From positions 1,190,001-1,254,000 of the forward strand of contig CP066701.1 in assembly GCA_016756695.1 (NCBI GenBank): DNA of 64,000 bases, in the 5' to 3' direction. The position numbers and the translations under genes were made by a program. The number at the start of each line of letters is the position of its first letter. Position 1 is the first letter of the stretch. The notes below the pieces were generated by a model. That model made no database searches. It had not been told where the DNA came from and saw only the letters and a program-made list of their open reading frames with translations. Below are positions 58,303-64,000 of this stretch, piece after piece. Source of the stretch: Heyndrickxia sporothermodurans. Lineage in GTDB: Bacteria > Bacillota > Bacilli > Bacillales > Bacillaceae_C.

Positions 58303-58786
58303 TCCTGTTCAATCGGGTCGCTTTTGTTTCTTGCGGTACCATTGGCGGTGGTGCTCCTGCTCTATCGGTTCGCTTTTGACTCTTGCAGTACCATTAGCGT
58401 TAGTGCTCCTGCTCTATCGGTTCGCTTCCGTCTCTTCAGGTACCATTGGCGGTGGTGCTCCTGCTCTATCGGTTCGCTTTTGCCTCTTGCAGTACCATTG
58501 GCGGTGGTGTTCCTGCTCTACCGGCTCGCTTTTGACTCTTGCGGTCCCATTGACGTTCGTGCTCTTGCTCTATCGGTTCGCTTCCGTCTCTTCAGGTACC
58601 ATTGACGTTCGTGCTTCTGCTCTATCGGTTCGCTTCCGTCTCTTGCGGTACCATTGCGGTGGTGTTCCTGCTCTATCGGCTCGCTTTTGCCTCTTGCGGT
58701 ACCATTGGCGTTCGTGCCCCTACTCTATCGGATCGCTTCCGTCTCTTGCGGTACCATTGGCGGCGGGACGCCTGCTCCATCGGATT
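58303..58786. repeat. Tandem array I, about nine 52-bp units
   Basis: Units read approximately TCCTGCTCTATCGGTTCGCT, then TTTGCCTCTTGCGGTACCAT, then TGGCGGTGGTGC. About nine copies with point differences and one unit short by a base. The middle block switches between ...GGCGGTGGTGC and ...GACGTTCGTGC variants. The unit length is not divisible by three and frames stay open by chance; I see no coding role. Confidence 0.9.
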
Positions 58787-58828
58787 AATCCTTCATTCTA
58801 TTAATTCCTTACTTTTTAATCAAAACAA

Positions 58829-58864
58829 ACAGCTAAGCCTATTCCTGTGGCTTAGCTATTTTTT
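58829..58864 (-). terminator. Terminator at the end of ywgA
   Basis: AGCTAAGCC and GGCTTAGCT arms overlap the last codons of ywgA. The obvious T run is on the plus strand, so it may also act on transcripts from the repeat side. Confidence 0.6.
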
Positions 58865-59351
58865 TCAATGACTCAATATATTTGTATGCTTCGTCAATTT
58901 CAGCTGCACTATACTTCTGTTTTGCCTTAACAGTTTGGATTTTTTCGATGACCTCTTGCTGAGGAAGATTATCAAAATAAAGAACCGTAGATACCAACTC
59001 TAGAAAACGTGAATTTTGTTCGTTCATATTGACTAAACATTCATCTAAATGTGGAACCTTTGTTTCATACATACTTAGAAACTCTTTACCACTATCAGTG
59101 ATTGTATAGCGATATTGAAAGTATCCGCCTTTTTTTTCTTTCACTTCTTCAATAAAACCTAAATTAGTAAGTTCCTCTACCCGAAGAGTTAACTCTTCTG
59201 AATAAGGACCATAAAAGTGAAATTGAAATCTTTCTTGAAAAGGAAAATCTAACTTTTTCGATATATAGATCATCTTTTGTAACTTCTTCCGTCCAATAAT
59301 CTCTCCTGAAGCTGCAAGTGCACCCATCAATCTAACATGATCATTTAACAA
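58839..59351 (-). CDS. ywgA: YwgA family protein
   Basis: 170 residues from a TTG start with GGGAGATGAG upstream. The N-terminal half looks like a winged-helix domain (ALAASGEIIGRKKLQKMIYI, FHFYGPYSEELTLRVEELTN and FQYRYTITDSGKEFLSMYE), which is the YwgA/panacea-like pattern. It is the neighbour of ywfO, as in B. subtilis. Role unknown; DNA binding is possible. Confidence 0.82.
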   Translation of the reverse strand: MLNDHVRLMGALAASGEIIGRKKLQKMIYISKKLDFPFQERFQFHFYGPYSEELTLRVEELTNLGFIEEVKEKKGGYFQYRYTITDSGKEFLSMYETKVPHLDECLVNMNEQNSRFLELVSTVLYFDNLPQQEVIEKIQTVKAKQKYSAAEIDEAYKYIESLKKIAKPQE

Positions 59352-59398
59352 AGAAACTCATCTCCCGCTTAATAAAAACTTATCTATCGTAATTCACA

Positions 59399-60700
59399 CT
59401 ATAAACTCTCTAGTATGGAGCGAATCTTCTGCTTTATTTCGCTATTCATCGTGTCATCATGAATAAAGTCAGCTGGATAATATAATTTATGATCGGTTCT
59501 GCGTTTTCCTGAAATAGCATCGACAATGTCAGATGCCCTCGATAACTCGCTTAATTCACCATTTGACTTTAGTAAATGAATAGGAAGTCTCTCCTCTTCT
59601 TCACCTGGACGATAAAAATCATATGGAAGGTCAGATGAAGAATCAACCACTAAATAATAGTTAGGATCTATTCCTGCTTCTTTAAAAAGATTTTCTAATT
59701 TACTATGTACTTTGAATTGCTTTGCTGGATCAAAGTCAACATATTTAAATAAGTTTCTATTCACAAATCTTGTACATAAATCACTTAAAATCGAATCATC
59801 TTCATCCTGCCACATTTGAAAATAATATAATATGACATTTTCATCTAATTTTAAATAGTCTTCTAATGTCATTTCATCCTCAAAAAGGGAATAAAAATGA
59901 ACTGGATGCTGTTTAAAGGAGTAATATTCATCATGTAACTGCTTTGCCCGATGCAAGATTTTCGTTAAGATTACTTCTGCACTGCGGGTGACTGGATGAA
60001 AATATATTTGCCAGTACATTTGATAGCGGCTCATAATATAATCTTCGACTGCATGCATTCCGCTATATTTAAACACTACCTGTTCTTCACGCGGCCGCAT
60101 TACTCGCAATAGTCTTTCTATATCAAAATGGCCATAACTAACTCCTGTAAAATAGGCATCCCTAAGCAGGTAATCCATCCGATCGGCATCAAGTTGACTC
60201 GATATTAAACTAACGATCAATTTATTTTCATAAGTTTTAGCAATGACTTCCGCTACTTTCTTGGGAAAATCAGGACCAACTTTAGCCAATACTTTGTTCA
60301 CTTCAGTATTTCCAACAATAATTTTCTGTGTAAATTCCTCATGATCAAGTTGAAAAACCTTTTCAAAGGAATGTGAAAATGGACCATGTCCTAAATCATG
60401 TAAAAGAGCCGCACATAAGGTAAGAAGACGATCCTCTCGATTCCAATCTTTTCTTCCATCAAAAACATCATCAATAATTCTTCTAATAATTTCGTAAACA
60501 CCTAGGGAATGATTAAACCGACTATGTTCTGCACCGTGAAATGTAAAATAAGTGGTTCCGAGCTGACGAATTCGACGCAGACGTTGAAATTCTTTTGTAG
60601 CTACTAAATCCCATATGACCCTATCTCTTACATGGACGTAGCGGTGAACAGGATCTTTAAAAACCTTTTCCTCGCTTAACTTCTGTTTAGAATATTCCAT
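59399..60700 (-). CDS. ywfO: HD-domain phosphohydrolase YwfO
   Basis: 433 residues of the dNTP triphosphohydrolase-like HD family. The metal site is formed by HSRFNHSLGVYEI, LLHDLGHGPFSHSFE and the Asp in SSQLDADRMDYLLRD. The C-terminal third is less conserved. Homologues cleave dNTPs to nucleosides and triphosphate; that activity is inferred here. 47 bp upstream of ywgA in the same direction. ATG at 60700. Confidence 0.9.
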   Translation of the reverse strand: MEYSKQKLSEEKVFKDPVHRYVHVRDRVIWDLVATKEFQRLRRIRQLGTTYFTFHGAEHSRFNHSLGVYEIIRRIIDDVFDGRKDWNREDRLLTLCAALLHDLGHGPFSHSFEKVFQLDHEEFTQKIIVGNTEVNKVLAKVGPDFPKKVAEVIAKTYENKLIVSLISSQLDADRMDYLLRDAYFTGVSYGHFDIERLLRVMRPREEQVVFKYSGMHAVEDYIMSRYQMYWQIYFHPVTRSAEVILTKILHRAKQLHDEYYSFKQHPVHFYSLFEDEMTLEDYLKLDENVILYYFQMWQDEDDSILSDLCTRFVNRNLFKYVDFDPAKQFKVHSKLENLFKEAGIDPNYYLVVDSSSDLPYDFYRPGEEEERLPIHLLKSNGELSELSRASDIVDAISGKRRTDHKLYYPADFIHDDTMNSEIKQKIRSILESL

Positions 60701-60909
60701 GTCTAACCCTCTTCCCAGACTATCTTTTTTATATTATAGCGTTCTTTTTTTGAATATGAAAGACGTTGAATATTGCTCTTATTTTACAAACCCAACATGC
60801 TAATTTGAGAAACTATTATATTTTTTACAATATTGGTATAAAAGAGGTCCGTTTTGTCCATCCTTTGAATATTGGGGAAAGTTAATTATGAATATGGGAG
60901 TTGAGAAGT

Positions 60910-61623
60910 ATGAAAGAGCGCCAAGATGCTTGGACAGAAGAAAATGATTTACAATTAGCAGAAACTGTTTTGCGACATGTACGTGAAGGAAGTACCCAGT
61001 TAAACGCATTTGAAGAAGTGGGAGACAAATTAAATCGAACATCTGCAGCATGTGGTTTTCGTTGGAATGCCGTTGTTCGACATGATTATGAACAAGCTTT
61101 GCAACTTGCAAAAAAACAACGTAAACAAAGACAGCGTTTACTTGGGAAAGATCAGGGTGGTAAGAAAAAACTACTCTATCAACCACCTACGCCATCCTTT
61201 GAGGAAGTGGAAGGTACACCTTTAGAAACTATTAATCAAGAATTTGCTGAAGAGATGGATGCTGTTAAAACACCAAGTGCAACGAATTCCGCGCCGATTA
61301 GTAACAACAATGGTGAATTAAATCTTCAAAAAGTAATTAGTTATTTACAGTACCTAAATAGCACCCAGTTCCAATCAACCATTTTAAAAAGTGAGAATGC
61401 AAGATTAAAACGCGAAAACTCAGAATTAAAGCAACAAAACGAAGAACTTCAAAAACGAATTCGTGATTTAGAAAAGAACTCTGTTACAATGCAAGAAGAT
61501 TATGAAACGATGATGAAAATCATGAACAGGGCGAGAAAGCTTGTCCTATTCGAAGAAGACGAACCTTCCACTTCAACATTTAAAATGGACAGAAACGGAA
61601 ACTTGGAGAAACTGGCGGAATGA
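60910..61623 (+). CDS. rsfA: Prespore-specific regulator RsfA
   Basis: 237 residues. N-terminal Myb/SANT-like domain ([40 protein letters not shown]), a basic linker [17 protein letters not shown], and a coiled coil near the C-terminus ([20 protein letters not shown]). This is the RsfA/YwfN family that fine-tunes sigma-F genes. The frame opens at a TTG (60901), but GGGAG is best spaced for the ATG at 60910. The upstream 200 bp likely holds a forespore promoter that I could not delimit. Confidence 0.92.
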   Translation: MKERQDAWTEENDLQLAETVLRHVREGSTQLNAFEEVGDKLNRTSAACGFRWNAVVRHDYEQALQLAKKQRKQRQRLLGKDQGGKKKLLYQPPTPSFEEVEGTPLETINQEFAEEMDAVKTPSATNSAPISNNNGELNLQKVISYLQYLNSTQFQSTILKSENARLKRENSELKQQNEELQKRIRDLEKNSVTMQEDYETMMKIMNRARKLVLFEEDEPSTSTFKMDRNGNLEKLAE

Positions 61624-61677
61624 AATAGAAAAACAAACAAGATCCGGAAGCAGTACCCGTTTTTTAACAGATTTTTT

Positions 61678-62004
61678 GGGATTCGGGTAGATGAACCCAT
61701 GTGGGCTGCTGTGAACTTCCCGTATCTTTTGGAATCGGGTACTTCATGCAAAGCTGGCTGATGCGATCTTCCCGTATCCCTGGGATTCGGGTACTTCATG
61801 TAATGCTAGCTGCCGCGATCTTCCCGCATCACCGGGATTCGGGTACTTCATGCAATGCTAGCTGCCGCGATCTTCCCGCATCACCGGGATTCGGGTACTT
61901 CATGCAATGCTAGCTGCCGCGATCTTCCCGCATCACCGGGATTAGAGTACTTCATACAATGTGGGCTGTCGGGATCTTCCCGCATCCATTAGATTCGGGT
62001 AGAT
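61678..62004. repeat. Tandem array II, about six 52-bp units
   Basis: Unit approximately GGGATTCGGGTACTTCATGC, then AATGCTAGCTGCCGCGATCT, then TCCCGCATCACC. The three middle units are almost identical; the outer ones diverge (53, 51 and 52 bp). Each junction forms a TCCCG...CGGGA hairpin. No relation in sequence to array I is evident, yet the period is equal. It lies between rsfA and the ABC exporter. Confidence 0.9.
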
Positions 62005-62036
62005 AAACCACTGAAAGCAATAGCCATGACAAATAG

Positions 62037-62074
62037 AAAAGCACAACTTTTCCTTATGAGAAGTTGTGCTTTTT
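62037..62074. terminator. Bidirectional terminator between rsfA and the ABC exporter
   Basis: AAAAGCACAACTT and AAGTTGTGCTTTTT arms with T runs on both strands, just after tandem array II. Confidence 0.9.
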
Positions 62075-62086
62075 ATATATTATCGG

Positions 62087-64000
62087 TTAACCAACCTTTT
62101 TCATTTGTTGAAGTTGATACATTTGAAAGTATTTTCCTTTTAACTCCATTAATTCGTCATGATTGCCTTTTTCCACTATTTCTCCTTTATCTAAAACAAG
62201 AATTTGGTCTGCATTGCGGATTGTAGATAAACGATGGGCAATAATGAAGGTCGTTCTGCCTTTTTTCAACACTTCCATTGCCTTTTGAATAATCGCCTCT
62301 GTTTCCGTGTCAATATTGGAGGTTGCTTCATCCAAAATGAGGATTGCGGGATTAAAGGCGAGTGCCCGTGCAAAAGAGATTAACTGTCTTTGCCCGGATG
62401 AAAGGGTGCTTCCCTTTTCCACAACGGGTTCATCGATTCCATTTTCCAAGTTTTTCAACACTTTATCTGCCCCAACGTCCTTCAATGCCTTTTCTACTAC
62501 TTCACGTGATATGTGTGGATCATCTAGACTGACATTCGAAGCAATAGTTCCGGTAAATAAATATGGGTCCTGTAGAACGATGGCCATATGCTCTCTTAAA
62601 CTTTGAGTAGACATATCTTTTATATTGACACCATCAATCCTTATTTCCCCTCTTGTACAATCGTAAAATCGGAATAATAGGTTCATAATCGAGCTTTTAC
62701 CTGAGCCAGTATGCCCAACTAATGCAACGGTTTCGCCGCATTTCGCATCGAAGGTAATATCTTTTAATACATCATTATTTTCTTTGTAGCCAAAGTGAAC
62801 ATGATCAAAAGTCACATTCCCTTGATAGCGTGGAATTCTTTGATCATTTACTGCTGTACCCTTTTCATCAAGCAATTCGAAAACCCGTTCACCGGCGACC
62901 AATGCTTGCTCCAATTTGGCCAATTGATTCACAACTCCTGTAACTGGTTGGAACAAGCGATTAATATAATCAACGAAAGCATATAGAACACCAAGTGTAA
63001 CAAATGAACCAACCCCAATGGAACCTCCTCCGAAGTACCAAATGAACGCGACAAATGTAATATTTCTCAACACGCCAACTAGATTATGTGAAGTTAGAGC
63101 ATCTAGACTTAGCATCTTATTTTGATACTGAAAATGGGTTTGATTAAGCACCTCAAATTCTTCTTTCATTTTCTCCTCACGGCGGAATGCTTGGATAATA
63201 TTCATCCCTTGAATAGATTCATTGATCGTTGCATTAATTTCGCTTACTTTCGAACGAATAACATGATTATATTTCGATGCATATTTGCGATAGATAATGA
63301 TCCAAAGATAAAGTAACGGCAAAAGCAATAAACAAATCGCTGCTAATTTTACATTTAAAATAAATAATGCGATGTAAATTCCGGTAATATATATCGTACT
63401 CGTAAAAAACGTCGCTAAAACCGTTACATAAAGCTCTCGAATCGCCTCGGTATCATTTGTAATACGCGAAACAACTTTTCCGGCGGGTAAATTATCAAAA
63501 TAGCGAATCGGTAAACGTTGAATATGCCCAAAAATATCCGTTCGCATTTTTTGAATAATTCGGTTCGCTGCCTTTTGCAAATAATAATGCTGGCCATACT
63601 GGAATAACGAAGCACTTAGTAATAAACCGAAATAGAAAAGAATGAGTCGAACGATTCTTGGTATCTCAGGATTGTAAAACTTTAATAGCTGAGGAGCTGA
63701 TATTTTCTGTACACTTATTTTTTGTATATCGTCACCCTTTTTAATCGTGACTACTCCATTTCGATATGTTCGTTCCCCATCAAATTGAATGGCATCATCG
63801 GTAAAATAAAAACCTTTCCCAACTTGTAGGATTCGAACCTCTTTCCCTTTTGTTTCGCCTTTTTTAAAATATTTTTCCCGTTTATAATACTTTCCATCAT
63901 ATAGAACAGCATCTTTCCCCTTTCCCGTTTCAAACCAAGGGGACTCGATTCCTAAAACATGTGAGTCAATCATTTTTTTTGCGATAAATGGGCCTGTAAG
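62087..64000 (-). CDS. ABC exporter half-transporter (YheH-like), N-terminus beyond window
   Basis: At least 637 residues in frame; the gene continues past 64000 (LTGPFIAKKMIDSHVLGIES reads through the edge). An extracytoplasmic insert of about 80 residues separates the first helices (as in YheH rather than the shorter YfiC). The ATPase shows Walker A VALVGHTGSGKSSIM, signature STLSSGQRQLISFAR and Walker B ILILDEATSNIDTETE. It is probably one half of a heterodimeric multidrug exporter, whose partner gene would lie just upstream, outside this window. The ATG at 63973 is internal. Confidence 0.88.
   Translation of the reverse strand, partial: LTGPFIAKKMIDSHVLGIESPWFETGKGKDAVLYDGKYYKREKYFKKGETKGKEVRILQVGKGFYFTDDAIQFDGERTYRNGVVTIKKGDDIQKISVQKISAPQLLKFYNPEIPRIVRLILFYFGLLLSASLFQYGQHYYLQKAANRIIQKMRTDIFGHIQRLPIRYFDNLPAGKVVSRITNDTEAIRELYVTVLATFFTSTIYITGIYIALFILNVKLAAICLLLLPLLYLWIIIYRKYASKYNHVIRSKVSEINATINESIQGMNIIQAFRREEKMKEEFEVLNQTHFQYQNKMLSLDALTSHNLVGVLRNITFVAFIWYFGGGSIGVGSFVTLGVLYAFVDYINRLFQPVTGVVNQLAKLEQALVAGERVFELLDEKGTAVNDQRIPRYQGNVTFDHVHFGYKENNDVLKDITFDAKCGETVALVGHTGSGKSSIMNLLFRFYDCTRGEIRIDGVNIKDMSTQSLREHMAIVLQDPYLFTGTIASNVSLDDPHISREVVEKALKDVGADKVLKNLENGIDEPVVEKGSTLSSGQRQLISFARALAFNPAILILDEATSNIDTETEAIIQKAMEVLKKGRTTFIIAHRLSTIRNADQILVLDKGEIVEKGNHDELMELKGKYFQMYQLQQMKKVG

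Noticed and set aside
58294-58871. Long open frames inside tandem array I that might be repetitive proteins
   Set aside because: The unit is 52 bp, so the reading frame changes each unit; all three frames are open for similar lengths, no good ribosome sites precede them, and the translated pieces are of odd composition. Non-coding is the simpler view.
58303-62004. CRISPR array (regular repeats at 58.3 and 61.7 kb)
   Set aside because: The units follow each other without unique spacers and vary along their entire length; there are no cas genes in the window.

Overview
The window is a low-GC Firmicute chromosome segment from a spore-forming member of the Bacillaceae. Gene order follows the Bacillus subtilis chromosome from upp to rsfA: upp-glyA-ywlG-rpiB, ywlE-mntP-ywlC-ywlB-spoIIR-prmC-prfA, tdk-rpmE-rho-glpX-murAB-tal-fba-spo0F-ywjG-pyrG-rpoE, ywjF-ywjE, argS-ywiB, speE-speB, ywhE(pbpG)-ywhD-ywhC-ywhB, ywgA-ywfO-rsfA. 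Sporulation genes (spoIIR, spo0F, rsfA, pbpG, a YhcN/YlaJ-like lipoprotein) support a spore former. Species cannot be settled from the sequence alone; all comparisons to B. subtilis are from memory.

Layout: 0-22.5 kb is core backbone, nearly all on the minus strand (pyrimidine salvage, one-carbon metabolism, protein arginine phosphatase, Mn efflux, tRNA t6A synthesis, translation termination, Rho, lower glycolysis, cell wall, sporulation phosphorelay, CTP synthesis, RNAP delta). Two regulatory sites stand out: a DnaA-box cluster at the ywlC-ywlB boundary and a pyrG leader with a GGGC start and a terminator, as in CTP-sensed reiterative-transcription attenuation. 22.9-31.4 kb is an acyl-CoA degradation operon (thiolase, 3-hydroxybutyryl-CoA dehydrogenase, two acyl-CoA dehydrogenases, TetR regulator, fused B12-dependent isobutyryl-CoA mutase). 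It is separated from the functionally linked membrane Fe-S oxidoreductase (35.6-37.7 kb) by a nest of two decayed insertion sequences: an IS66 element with intact ends and an 8-bp target duplication, sitting inside an IS1182-like element. FadR-type palindromes precede both the thiolase and the Fe-S oxidoreductase gene.

43.2-52.3 kb is an accessory island between a convergent hypothetical gene and speB. It carries a ComX-ComP-ComA-type quorum-sensing module. A 53-residue comX pre-pheromone gene, too short to be noticed easily, ends in a penultimate Trp and overlaps comP by 4 nt. comQ, the prenyltransferase gene, has lost its middle, including the expected catalytic region. Downstream are a secreted DUF2712-like protein, a hairpin, and a tightly packed set of an anchored extracytoplasmic protein, three six-TM proteins, one ABC ATPase and another anchored protein. 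A decayed 50-bp copy of the speB 3' end marks the far edge of the island, so the insertion boundary is visible.

52.3-64 kb returns to backbone (polyamine synthesis, sporulation PBP, YwhD, site-2-type protease, tautomerase, YwgA/YwfO, RsfA) and ends in a partial multidrug-type ABC exporter. Two intergenic tandem arrays of unrelated sequence but the same 52-bp period lie beside ywgA and rsfA. Two copies of a stem-loop repeat with constant ends and a variable core lie at gene ends at 20.0 and 56.4 kb.
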